Shown here one piece after another: positions 11,021-22,593 of a DNA stretch of 64,000 bases. The translations under genes were made by a program, and so were the position numbers. The DNA comes from Adiantum capillus-veneris (taxonomy: Eukaryota; Streptophyta; Polypodiopsida; Polypodiales; Pteridaceae), in the NCBI GenBank assembly GCA_014529385.2, contig CM043950.1, forward strand, positions 78,113,435 to 78,177,434, written 5' to 3'. A model generated the notes under the pieces. That model searched no databases and was not told the origin of the DNA. It saw nothing but the letters and a program-made list of their open reading frames with translations. The number at the start of each line of letters is the position of its first letter. Positions within the stretch are counted from its first letter, which is position 1.

Positions 11021-11541
11021 GGCTTCAGATGAGTCCCTCTATGGTGGAGCTGGAGCCTCCATCTGTGTCTACTGCTATGGCGAAGAAGCGGATGGTGAAG
11101 AGACTCTCCAATCGAGCTGCCGAGCACTGTCCAAAGATACATTTCTGCAGAGCCAAGTGCAGGGACCTTCGCGAACCAAGAAGACGGGGGGAAAGATCGG
11201 ATAACGCTGGTAGTGTGCAAGATTTCAAGAGGCGGGGGGGGGGGGGGATGGTGGCGCGAGAGGGGCGCAGCGGACAGGCTGGAGGGTAGCGCAAGGTGAG
11301 GGCAATGGGTGGGTACGCGCAGTAGGGGGCAGCGGGTGAGGGCAGTGGGTGGGTACGCGCAGCAGGGTACTTGCAGCAGGGGGCAGGTGGCTTGGGCTGA
11401 TGCGCGCAAAGGCAGGCGGGGGCGGGGGGCAGCGAGGGGGAGGGAGGGGGGCTAGCGATGGTGCAGCAGGTGGGGGAGGCGTACAGTAGTAGTGAGCAAC
11501 GGCTTCTTCAAGCATCCGGCAACTCACCTTTAATTGTTGTC
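11021..11541 (-). other. LINE-1 5' region, GC-rich
   Basis: C/G-skewed 5' leader of LINE-1 (read on the minus strand) with repeated GGGCAGCGGGTGAGGG-type phrases at about 11295-11400 and a G-run at 11235-11246. It is far more GC-rich than the surrounding DNA. Plant L1 5' UTRs carry the internal promoter; no specific box can be assigned. Confidence 0.6.
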
Positions 11542-11557
11542 TTTCTTGAGAGTTCTT
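11542..11557. repeat. LINE-1 target site duplication, right copy
   Basis: Identical 16 bp to 4744-4759. It marks the 5' end of the LINE and the resumption of the interrupted SWIM-type gene. Confidence 0.9.
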
Positions 11558-11659
11558 GGATTGAGCCAAAATGAAAACATGTCCATACATCAACCCGTGT
11601 TAAGCAAAGTACATGTCTACAATGCTCTTAGCCATGAACGCACATATTCAAACTTAGAC
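11558..11659 (+). pseudogene. Second SWIM-type transposase remnant, 3' part
   Basis: Continues the frame from 4743 through the duplication: LRVLGLSQNENMSIHQPVLS, then about 20 more codons to a TAA near 11659. The matching part of the first copy reads TKVLRLEPKEHMIIHQPTLS (about 1220-1285), so the homology runs directly across the insertion point, confirming that one gene was split. Confidence 0.65.
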
Positions 11660-11850
11660 TAAAGCCCAAGATTGTACAATTTGGTGACACATTTTTTGCC
11701 ATGTATTGTAGTTGGCAAAGTTGATATAAATTGGGTAGGAATTGGACCTTTGGCAAAGATGTTCTGGATTGTCTTGGTTTCTAAATCTTTTATTTTGTCT
11801 TTCTGTTAACACTAATCTTGATGTAAATTGATTTAGGTATATACTTCTCC

Positions 11851-11961
<111 letters not shown>

Positions 11962-14245
11962 TAAGAAAGTTTATCTAACAATAGTTTGATTTTACAAACC
12001 ATTGAACCATACAATGGGACTAGAGACAAATCAACGTGTATATAACCAAACCTTATGTAAACATTAGATAACAAGTAGATAAAGTTAAAACTACAATTGA
12101 CATTTAAACTTGATACTCACATATAGAGTATTACATGTTATTATCAAAGAATCATATATAAGGTTCATCTATCACTAATAAAAATAATTGAATAGTGGAT
12201 GATCTTTTGTTATTGTTGCTGTAGCTGTCGTTGTAATCCTAAGGAAAGAATCTCTTACTTTCCACCATCTAAAAAATGCAAGTTTATCAATATTGGCAAT
12301 AATTGGAAAGACATGTGTCAACAACTCCCTCCCCTTTTTATTGATGTCAAGAATTATAACAAAAACTAACAACTTAACACAGATCAAGTATATGAGTCAT
12401 ATATTTGCATCATCTACTTCCAAAAAAAATCAAACAGAATCTACTTTGTAATTTGGATCAAATTTCAAAAGTCCTGTCTAATGCCATCTCATCCAAGACC
12501 CCCATGCGAGGATTAAGGTCCTTTTGGAAGCATTGGAGTGTGTTCAAAGTAAAACACTAACGCTAATTTCAAAAGTTATGCTTCTATTCAACAAAAAGAC
12601 GTATAAAAGAGCAGTTCCCAGTACTAAATTTACTAAAATGAATATACTCATCTATAGTCATACACCTAATACCATAAATGTGAAAAGGACCATCATCAGC
12701 TGCAAAAACCCATGCTTTTTCAACCCAAAACCATCTGTGAAAAATCTAAACAGTTAACAACTAGGTTGCTCAAGATATTTGGAGTCCTGCTATAAGTCCA
12801 CATAGAAATCACATCTTTGCTTATCACTATGGTTACCATCTCTAGTACTCCAAAAACATGGGTTGGATCCTCAAAAAATCAAGAGATATTATGTGTCAAA
12901 GAAATGTCCATAATACTATGTAGTTAAACCTGAGTAGTCATCCAGCTTATCAGACAACTTAGCCAACTAGTCATCATAAAAGGACTAGCAAATTGATTTT
13001 TATATGACAGATCCTAAATTTCCAAATTATTGGTAATCATTTAATGCCCGTACTCGAGTGTATGATCAATGTTATATATGTATCCTCATTCTGTATAAGC
13101 TATGCACATCCCCATATCTAATTATTACAATATTATCAATGTGGATTTGATTTGTAGTATTGGGTGAAATCACCGCCAAACTTCATAAGAGCAGAAAAGG
13201 TAAGACAACTAGAGAAATCTCATACATATGTAAGTATATGCTATTGTAAAATGATGGTACACATGCAAGTGTGACTAATGTGTGTTCACCCACTATGCAA
13301 GAAGGCAAACTATAGATGGAAATCTGATGTGTATCATCAGATGAGTAGGTGTATCATCTGATGGCAATCTCATGAGTATGTGTATCATTTGATGCATACC
13401 TATTGATACGTACATAGTTGTAGATGGAAATGATGTATGCAAGTGTTAAAGAAGCAGTATCTCGACCATCATGAAAAGCTTAGTAGTACTAAGTAGGTGC
13501 AAGAGCATCAACTTGAAATTCTTGAGTCAATTATCTCAAAGTCGAGATATCATATTCATTTACAACATCAAGCATGATGAACATATTGTAACTTGGGTTA
13601 CATATTTTATGTAGGTCACAAAAAGTCAATAATGTAATGTATTAACAACCCAGCAGTGAGGGATTACCACACCAACAAATTAAAACCATAGTTCAAGTGT
13701 GTAAAAAGCCAGATCCGAGGAACTAAGAAACATTCAAAAGTACTCCAATCTTAAAAAAACTAGATATACCGAGTAGGTGCATAGGCACCTACCTGTACAT
13801 TGTCGATTAATGTCGCCAAGGTTCATACTGGTTGATATCGTCTCACTTGCTTGCACGCATGAGGAAGTTCATGTGGGTGTGCTCATCAAAAGAACACGAT
13901 CCTGTCTCACTGAACTTGGTAGCCATGTGTGGCCTTGTTTTCCAAAGCAATCCCATGAAAATTTGGGATACTCTATATGTTTTCATGTCCTTATCTCGCG
14001 ACCATGCCTGTGTGTGGACGGTATGAAGGAAGATGTTGTATGGCGAGTACAGTAGTGTGTGTGTGTGTGTGTGTGTGTGTGAATTGAAAATGTATACGAG
14101 CAGATGGGGGCATGCCAGAGATAAAATAGCACTAATCCCTAGGGGTTTATTTCTATATATGAGCAGGAAGCCGAATAAGTTATAACGCGATCCAGGAGCA
14201 GATGAAGTGCATCAGGTGCCAACAATAGTGAAAGGACGGCATACA
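11962..14245. other. AT-rich non-coding stretch
   Basis: No supported gene. Small open frames (12175-12387 minus, 12524-12757 plus, 13777-14055 plus) show no recognisable family. A local repeat of GTATCATCTGATG-like phrases lies at about 13328-13405, and a (GT)15 tract at about 14052-14081. No LTR or TIR ends were recognised. Confidence 0.5.
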
Positions 14246-14719
14246 TAAGCATGGGTGTGTGGTGGGCGTGGTTTAAGGGGGTGTAGACAAGCGAGATCTG
14301 AGTATTATGCGTCAAAAATCAAGAAAGGGGAGATGCATGTCCTCTAGCCATACCAAGAGAAAGGGAGATAAGGTTAAAAATAGGGGCCTTTGATTCTAAA
14401 AAAGGATTATCATTAGATTTTCAACCAACCATAGAAGGTCATGAGCCCATGTTCACTCCGTTGTGTATCCCAAGGAGGTTGATACAACTGTTTCATGCAT
14501 GTAGTTGATACTGCCAGTTAGAGATAACCAATTAAATGTTCAAAGGATGTCATGATTGCATGTGAAACTGCATGCTTTGGTTTTGTAAGATCGATATTCT
14601 TTGTGAGAGAGATGATCGGCAATGTGTGAGCATGACTTGCTTTATAGAAAGTGTGTGTGGGTACAGACTCTATAGAGCTCTCATCTACTAATGGTAAAAA
14701 AAAACTGTTGTGTTTAAAT

Positions 14720-14735
<16 letters not shown>
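14246..14735. repeat. Dispersed duplicate unit, copy B (partner at 3724-4260)
   Basis: Begins ACATAAGCATGGGTGTG and runs parallel to copy A through TGTGTTTAAATGTGTGTG. Copy B lacks 12 bp present in copy A near 14612. Copy A is abutted by the Copia LTR at its left end, whereas copy B joins unrelated DNA, so ACATAAGCATGGG marks a true edge of the unit or of the duplication. Confidence 0.8.
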
Positions 14736-15510
<775 letters not shown>

Positions 15511-15713
15511 GTTGAAAAGAGATGAAAGAATATTTTTGGAATCTCCTCGTTGGATTCCAAAAAAGTTCTCACCAAAAAATATCCGCGAGCTTGGTTTTCT
15601 GAGGCATAAGTTTAGCTCCAATATCTTGATTCATCCATGACTACTCCTCGCATCCCTCTAGCTAGCACACAAAAAGAGAGAAAATCACAAAGGTAAAGGT
15701 CTTTGGCATACCT
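15511..15713. other. Non-coding flank of Copia-1
   Basis: No gene seen. It ends in the pentamer TACCT (15709-15713), the left target duplication of Copia-1, matched by TACCT at 21864-21868. Confidence 0.6.
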
Positions 15714-16034
15714 TGTAAATAATGACGATGCAAGAGAGCTACACAAGACAAGCACACACCACACAGAGATGGAAAGCTTCTTCTTCTTCTCACAGAAAAG
15801 AGAGTACAAAATGACTAAGTGCTAAAGCTGAAAAGTAGCACATATGTACATGTGGTCACTAAGTGTGAACACGCTAGAAGCATACTAGGCTGGCACTATA
15901 AGTGTAGTCCAGCTATAGAATCACTGGCAGAGATCCTCCATGTAGGTCACCTAATGCGCCAGTGAGTAAATGCCATAAGCGGCCAAGACCCATAGTGGAT
16001 GCTAGCTCAAGATGTAGAGCTCGACATTTCAACA
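15714..16034 (-). repeat. Copia-1 3' LTR
   Basis: TG...CA, 321 bp, aligned base-for-base with 21543-21863. The last codons of the pol frame extend into it (to 16007). Confidence 0.95.
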
Positions 16035-17992
16035 CTCCCCTTCGAGCTCTGCATGTCGCAGAGTCCAAACATAGTCCGGAAACATCGAAGCTTCTCAGCT
16101 CTGAGGGCCTTGGTAAAGATATCCGCTATCTGCTCCTCTGTGTTGACGTAGACCAAGTCGATGTCGCCCGCCAACACTCGCTCTTGAACGTAGTGGTAAT
16201 GGACCTCTATGTGCTTGGTCCTGGCATGGAACACTGGGTTCCTAGCCAACTGCATGCTGCTGAGGTTGTCACAATGGATGACAATCTGTTGGTCCACCTG
16301 CACTCCCAAGTCCTCAAGTAATGTGCGTAGACAAGCTACCTTGCACGCCGCAACTGCTGCACCTCTGTACTCGGCCTCTGTGCTCGATAAAGCAACCGTA
16401 GGCTGCTTTTTGTTGCTCCAAGTAACAGCAGCACTCCCAAAAGAGAACATGAAGCGACTCGTAGATCTCCTATCAATAATGCTACGTACCCAATCTGCAT
16501 TTGTATACCCATACAATGCTAATGGGGCATCTGCTGCATAGAACAATGCATAGTCAAGAGTCCCTTGCACATACCAAAGTGTGCATCGTAATCCATCCAA
16601 ATGTGGCTTCCTCGGAAGTTGCATGAACTGACTCTCCAAGCCTGCTGTGTAGCTCAAGTTTCGCCCCGTGATAGTCAAGTAGATTAGACTACCCACAATC
16701 TTCCTGTACATCTTGACATACTCAACAACATCACCCTTCTCTGCACTCAGCTTTGCATTCACATCCAAGGGAATAGAAATTGGCTTACAATCAGCCATAC
16801 CATACTTTGACAACATGTCCAAAGCATATTGTCTTTGTGACAGCCATACACCCTCTGGAGTCCTGATCACCTCAATGCCAAGAAAGTAGTGCAACTCGCC
16901 TAAATCTTTCATTTCAAACTCCTGTTTGAGTAGACCCTTCACATGGTCAATCTCCATAGCATTGTCACCCACAATAATAAGGTCATCTACATATATGGTA
17001 ATGACAACAATCCCCACATCACTCTCACGTACATAGAGTGAATGATCAGCATGAGCTCTCCTAAAACCAATACTGACAAGATACTTGGCAATCCTGTCAT
17101 ACCATGCTCTAGAGCCCTGCTTCAAATCATACAAAGCTTTGAGAAGCCTGCATACATAATCTGGGTAAACTGGATCGACATAACCAGGTGGGTGATCCAT
17201 ATACACTTCCTCTTGCAACTCACCATTCAAGAAGGAATTCTTTACATCCATTTGATGCATAATCCATCCTCTAGATGCAGCCATTGCTATGACATCTCTC
17301 ACAGTTGTCATCTTTGCCACTGGAGCAAAGGTCTCCTCATAGTCTATGCCATACGTATGTGCATAACCCTTTGCAACCAGCCTTTCCTTGTGACGCTCAA
17401 TGTTACCATCAGCCTCATGCTTAGTTTTATACACCCATTTACAGCCAATAGCTTTCTTATCACTTGGCAATGGCACCAACTCCCATGTGTTCTTTGCTTC
17501 CAATGCAGCCATCTCTTCATTCATTGCATCATCCCAATGCACATTTCCAACTGCATCCTCAAAACATGTGGGCTCCACATCTTGTATCACCTTAGCCATG
17601 TAGGCTTGGTGATGTGCTAGATACCCATCATAAGTCAATTTCTGAACTGGATTTCTGACTCTGTTAGATCTGCGCGGTCCTAGGTCACTCCTTTGCCCTC
17701 TAGCATCTTCTTGTACTTTCCTTACACGAGGTGTCCTGACAGCCGGAATTCCAAATTCCTCATCAAGACTTTGTTCAGAACCATCTGAATCCATGTCTAC
17801 ATGTGAAAAACCTGATGATGCATCAGCCATAAAGGGAGGTTCATCAACCTTTTCCTTTCCTTTTCGTGATACGTTCCCTGTACCTGTTGGTGGAGTAACC
17901 TGCATACGTAGTCTACCATTCCATGGCTTCTCAATAGATCCACGAGAAGAGGACTTATGTGGTCCACTCAAAACCTGTGACTGTGGCCTCAC
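16007..17992 (-). pseudogene. Copia-1 reverse transcriptase and RNase H (open, 661 codons)
   Basis: An uninterrupted 661-codon frame covers the integrase-RT linker, RT and RNase H. RT starts near residue 165 (WELVPLPSDKKAIGCKWVYK). Motif A region is HQMDVKNSFLNGE, and motif C is YVDDLIIVG, intact. RNase H contains KKQPTVALSSTEAEYRG, HARTKHIEVHYHYVQE and QIADIFTKAL. Its first motif reads YTNADW where Copia elements usually have YSDADW, so the D is N (G-to-A). RT copies the genomic RNA to cDNA. The frame is part of one long polyprotein that is split upstream by the solo LTR (18005-18913) and so lacks its own start. It is open but not expressible as in an intact element. Confidence 0.9.
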
Positions 17993-18004
17993 ATTTGGTA
18001 CAAC

Positions 18005-18913
18005 TGTAACAAGACTTGATTTTGAGGTGTTTTAGTAATAAATTTTGTTTTCTAGGAAGTTTTGGTCGTTTTAAAGTTACTCCACTGTGTAGAAGGATGT
18101 GTGGATTGTTTTCGTCCGATAAAATTTTTTGATCCGGAAGGCACTTTCTGGGGCATTTTTGAAGGTATTAACATGGGATTTTGGAAAAGTGATGTATGAA
18201 GCGATTGAAGCCTGCGTTATAAGGAACAACTTTGGTTCTTTGAGTCTTTAGAGATTTTGATGCTCGTTGAGGGCCAAAGATTAAGAAAAAAGTTGGATTT
18301 GCTGTTTTTGCATCGTTTTTGTGGAAAATGCTGTTTTGCAAGTTGATTTTCAGCAAATCAGAGCAGGCTATGGAAATTTTCCATCACATAGTCCTCGAAG
18401 AGCGCAGCGAGGGCAACAAGATTGTGTGAGACGGACTTGGGCTGTTTTAGCTCCGTTTGGGAGTTATGTTCAGTTGAAGACAACTTAAAAATTATGGCTT
18501 TAAAAAAAATTAAAAAAATCTAACCTCTACGGATCGCTTCGCGATCACGTTTTTACCTTGTTCTCGCAGGTATATTGGCGCGCAAGTCGAGTCGACCGAA
18601 CGTCAAAAATAGAAAAGCGGCTATTATAAGAGGTCGCAGGCTTTTGGAGGAGAAAGGAGAATAGAAGGACGAGTGGTGCGTTTTGGGGGGATTCACCGAT
18701 CTCTCTTCTGCGAGTGCGAGTGCGAGTACGAGTGTGAGTGCGAGTGAGACGCTGCATGCAAGCGAATTGAAGCTCGGGGGTGGTCGGGAGGTTCGAGCTC
18801 CATACAACGGAGTGCGCCCATATATTTTGCTCCTCTGTTGTATCAAACACTATCAATACAAAGATTTCTTCCTCTGTTTTGTTGTCTATCTCTATTATTC
18901 GGTTCCCGTAACA
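18005..18913 (+). mobile_element. Solo LTR inside Copia-1 pol, 909 bp, duplication ACAAC
   Basis: Begins TGTAACAAGACTTG and ends CGGTTCCCGTAACA. ACAAC flanks it on both sides (18000-18004 and 18914-18918). The ends form TGTAAC/GTAACA. It carries TATAAG-like sequence near 18625, a run of GAGTGCGAGT repeats (about 18712-18746), and ATCAATACAAAG near the right end that could serve as a polyadenylation region, all fitting U3-R-U5 in plus orientation. When it and one ACAAC are ignored, the Copia-1 frame on either side joins in phase. Solo LTRs arise by recombination between the two LTRs of a complete element. The family is not identifiable. Confidence 0.85.
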
Positions 18914-21270
18914 ACAACCACATCATCTTTTACATCAACCCCAATAGTGCCATCTGCATTACTGTACCAGCTGCTCATCTCATCAAAGACTACATCTCTG
19001 CTCACTCGTAATTCTCGTGTAGTAGGATTGTAGCACCTGTACCCCTTTTGTTCAAGGGAATATCCCACAATAATACATTTCTGTGCTTTAGGATCCAATT
19101 TCCTACGCAACTCATCTGGTACACGCACGTAAGCTATGCAGCCAAACACTTTCAAGTGTGCCAAATCAGGCTTTGTACCTGTAAACTTTTCCTCAGGTGT
19201 TACATCATGCATCGCAGCTGTAGGTGTCCTATTCATAATGTACGCAGCTGTATTTACAGCTTCAGCCCAGAAATGATGAGGCATGTTCTTCTCATTCATC
19301 AATGCACGTGCAACCTCTGTAATGTGCCTGTTTTTCCTTTCTACGACCCCATTCTACTGTGGAGTATATCTGCATGTAAACTGCCTGCGTATACCATGCA
19401 TTCGCAGAAAATCTGAAAAATCGTTGGAGAAGTACTCTCCCCCTCCATCTGACCTCAATGTCTTGATTTGCATATCTGTCTCCTTCTCAATCATGACTTT
19501 GAAGTCCTCAAAGTGACCAAACACTTCACTTTTGTTACGCATGAAGTAGACCCATACTGTCCTTGTATGGTCATCAATGAAAGAGACATAATACTTGCAA
19601 CCATGTATACTTGCAGTATCGGTTGGACCCCCAACATCTGTGTGCACCACCTCAAGTGGCTTTTTACATACATTGCGCTAATGTGGAAATGAGACCTTTG
19701 ACTGTTTTCCAAACTGGCATGCTGCACACACTTTATGCATACCATCGACCTTGAATTTGGTCAAACCTTTTACAATCTGTTTTGATTGCATGTTGTGCAA
19801 TCTCTGCTCATGGACATGGCCAATGCGCTTGTGCCAAATGTCAACATCAGCCACAAAATCTGTGCCCTGTGCAAATAATGCAGATTTTAACTCAGGTATG
19901 TCTACATTCAGCGTAAACATTCTTCCCACACATTTGCCCTCTGTGATCAGCTTACAGCCATTCTGGAAATCTTCTACATAACAGCCATTTGGATTAAAGC
20001 GAACCTGCAAACCCTGCTCAACCATTTGTCCAACAGAAACAAGATTCTTTGTAATGTTTGGGACATGAAGTACATCTGCTAAGTACTTTGATTTCCCACT
20101 CTTCGTATTTAGAGGTATGTCCCCTACATGAGCAATGGGGTGAGCTGTGTCATCTCCTGTTTGCACATAGCCTGACACATCTGGTTTCCGCATATCTCTA
20201 AACCACTCTCCACGAGACGTCATGTGATTAGAGGCACCTGAATCCACATACCAAACATCATCTTGGGTGTAATTCTCTGTAGTCATTGTATTCATTACAT
20301 GCTGCATAACAAACATGCGCTCGTTCTTGCTGTCATCTGCATCTCTGCTAGTAGATGCATAGTTGCCTTGTTCTTTCTTTCCACTTGCTTTTCCCTTTGG
20401 ACAGTCACGTGACATGTGACCTCTTTCACCACAAGTCCAACATTCTCTGCTATCTGCAGTATGTTGCTACCTGCTTGATCCTGCACCACGACTTCTTTGA
20501 CTCCCCCTGCCTTGAGACTGGTTTCCCATGCCACCTGTATTCTTTTGATTTGATTGACCTTCTCGAAATTGGCCCCTTCAACCACTTGGGCCTCGACCAT
20601 GACCTCTACCTCTACCTTTGTTGGAGTTAGAATAGAAGGCCTGTTCAGAATTATTTCTGCCATGAGAAGAAGATGTGTCAAGGTTCTTCTCCTCAAGAAT
20701 AAGCATAGAAATCAAATCTTGGAACATGGGGATGTCGTCTCTTGTATTCATGGAAGACCTGAAATGTACATACTCATCTCCTAGGCCATCCAAGCATGCA
20801 TGGACAATGTCATCGTCTTCCACTGAGACTTTAATAGATCCAAGAGCCTCAATGATACTCTTGATCTTCAAGGCATAATCATTGATGGAGAGGTTGTTCC
20901 TCTTAACCTGATTTAGCTCCGACTTTATTTGAAGCTTCCTGGCCTTGGTGTTCACCTCGAACACTCTGCCTAAGTTTTTCCATGCAATGGCGGGGATTTC
21001 AGCATCCTGTAGATAGCCCATTATGCCATCTGTGATGCTCATAGAAAGCCAATACATCACTTTGCTCTGGCCTTGTTGCCAGTCCCTCAAAGCTTTCCTT
21101 TGTTCTGCTGTAGCATTTGGCTCGGGAATCTCTAGTTCCTTTTCATTGTCTCCCTCTACATAGTCCCAATAACCTTTTCCTTTTAGGAAATTTGTTATTC
21201 TGAACTTCCATGTAGGGTAGTTATTTTTCTCAGGCTTCTCAGTGACAATCTGGCTAAAACCGTCAGACAT
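18914..21270 (-). pseudogene. Copia-1 Gag, protease and integrase (one frame with four or more stops)
   Basis: Read from Met at 21270 (MSDGFSQIVTEKPEKNNYPT), 260 bp after the primer site. Gag runs to about 20440, then a knuckle CWTCGERGHMSRDC (about 20445-20400), protease DSGASNHM (about 20245-20220), pre-integrase WHKRIGH...CAACQFGK (about 19830-19690) and integrase (VHTDVGGPT, LRSDGGGEY, then NGVVERKN, to about 18918). The frame is continuous but contains TGA at about 20580, TAG at about 20467, TAG at 19678-19680, and TAG in PQ-stop-NG at about 19358. The last replaces the conserved Gln of PQQNG, a CAG-to-TAG change. Integrase would insert the cDNA; here translation would end in Gag. Confidence 0.9.
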
Positions 21271-21530
21271 CTTGAAGCACTAAGACAAAATAGCTGCAAT
21301 CTGCAAAAACCTGCAAATCTGTTGAACCTGCTATTGTGGTACCTGTAACGCTTTCTACACTCAACGAGTGTCCACAATCAAGCGTACATACAACCACTAT
21401 ACTTGTACAGTAAATCTTTGTGTACTGCACTTTGGAGACCTGTTCAGAAACCTGTTCAGAATCTGGTCGTGGATTGCGAACGAAGGGATTGTTATGCTCT
21501 TGCTCTCTTAGCCTCTCTTGCCTGCACCAG

Positions 21531-21542
21531 GCTCTGATACCA
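21531..21542 (-). other. Copia-1 primer binding site (initiator tRNA-Met)
   Basis: Minus strand TGGTATCAGAGC lies directly after the 5' LTR, the standard plant Copia primer site. Confidence 0.95.
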
Positions 21543-21863
21543 TGTAAATAATGAGGATGCAAGAGAGCTACACAAGACAAGCACACACCACACAGAGATG
21601 GAAAGCTTCTTCTTCTTCTCACAGAAAAGAGAGTACAAAATGACTAAGTGCTAAAGCTGAAAAGTAGCACATATGTACATGCGGTCACTAAGTGTGAACA
21701 CGCTAGAAGCGTACTAGGATGGCACTATAAGTGTATTCCAGTTGTAGAATCACTGGCAGAGATCCTCCGTGTCGGTCACCTAATGCGCCAGTGAGTAAAT
21801 GCCGTAAGCGGCCAAGACCCGTAGTGGATGCCAGCTCAAGATGTAGAGCTCGACATCTCAACA
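21543..21863 (-). repeat. Copia-1 5' LTR
   Basis: 321 bp, TG...CA, partner of 15714-16034. It keeps CG at several positions where the 3' LTR has TG or CA. It should hold the promoter; no TATA box stands out. Confidence 0.95.
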
Positions 21864-22213
21864 TACCTAAGAAGGATATCTTCTTGGTGCTTGAACAAGA
21901 TCGTCATAGACATAGGATATGATGTCACTCTTCCTCAATCAAGACTAGCCTTGGAGTTTGGAACTAGTCATCTCAACTCCAACATAGTAATTTTTTTATT
22001 TTCACGACATCAAATCAACACTAGCTACCCATGGCACTCCACCACATTGGCCATGTATGTGAAGCTATGCATAGATGGCTAGACCTTGCTTCACACTGCT
22101 TGGAACAAGTCATTTCAACTCCAACACAATAATCTTCTTCTTCTCAACGACATTAGCCATCCCTAGCTATTTGTGGCACCCACCACATTGGCCATGTATA
22201 AGAAGTTGTGCAT
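21864..22213. repeat. Tandem units of about 142 bp that served as insertion target
   Basis: Two imperfect units beginning TTGGAACTAGTCAT (21958) and TTGGAACAAGTCAT (22100), both containing CACCACATTGGCCATGTAT. Between them, TGCATAGATGGCTAGACCTT is matched by TGTATAGATGCATGGACCTT at 40408. This shows that the DNA right of the outer LTR element is the continuation of this repeat. Confidence 0.75.
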
Positions 22214-22420
22214 TGTTAAAGCACAATCCTTCTAGAGCTAGGGTGGGTGCAATCTAATGGCTAGCATGATGCATGTCTAAGTGTTTGTGCATAGGCAATG
22301 TTAATCAAGCAAATTAGGTCCCAAAATGGAATCTTTGTCTCATACACATGATCTTGATTATGCACAAGGTGATCACAAGTTCATATACATTGTTCTCGGG
22401 GAATAAACTTGGATGATATT
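22214..22420 (-). repeat. Outer element 3' LTR, first piece
   Basis: Matches 40069-40278. It ends at the ATATT target duplication of the middle element (22416-22420). Confidence 0.85.
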
Positions 22421-22593
22421 TGTAAGGCCGAGGGGAGACTGAATGTTGGATCCTACTCCCAGCCAACCTATTATAGGAGATCCCATGGCCCTTTGCCCTA
22501 ACTGGATCCCCTGTCCATACCTTTAGTCTGGCCCTTGGCCTAAGTCCCTAACTCCCCTAGGTCGGGCCCTGGCCTCTAGCCCTTGGCCTGACA

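Larger units (their letters stand above)
4760..11541 (-). mobile_element. LINE-1: 6.8-kb near-full-length plant L1-type non-LTR retrotransposon
   Basis: Bounded by a perfect 16-bp duplication. The 3' end is at the left, with a short A-rich tail (T-run at 4758-4764 on the plus strand). The order on the minus strand is: GC/G-rich 5' region (about 11541-11021), ORF1 with DUF4283-like and zinc-knuckle regions (about 11017-9260), then ORF2 with APE endonuclease, reverse transcriptase and a C-terminal zf-RVT-like region (9214-4990). Because both ends are defined, this is an essentially full-length insertion. Every reading frame is broken by stops and frameshifts, and the RT YxDD box is destroyed. 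It landed inside the SWIM domain of a second transposase-like gene. Confidence 0.9.
15714..21863 (-). mobile_element. Copia-1: complete Ty1/Copia retrotransposon, 6150 bp, duplication TACCT
   Basis: Two LTRs of equal length (321 bp; 15714-16034 and 21543-21863) with TG...CA ends and a perfect 5-bp duplication TACCT (15709-15713, 21864-21868). In minus orientation the right LTR is the 5' one. The primer site directly follows it (21531-21542), and a purine tract GAAGGGGAG abuts the left LTR (16035-16043 on the opposite strand). Domain order is Gag, protease, integrase, RT, RNase H, the Copia order. The LTRs differ at about 13 of 321 positions, several being CG in one and TG or CA in the other, indicating moderate age. 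The pol frame is interrupted by a 909-bp solo LTR and by in-frame stops. Confidence 0.95.

Noticed and set aside
11225-11593. Proline-rich minus-strand frames at the LINE-1 5' end
   Set aside because: Low-complexity translation of the GC-rich 5' region, and it crosses the target duplication into foreign DNA.
17042-17620. 192-codon plus-strand frame opposite Copia-1 RT
   Set aside because: Antisense shadow of the real RT frame; no family resemblance.
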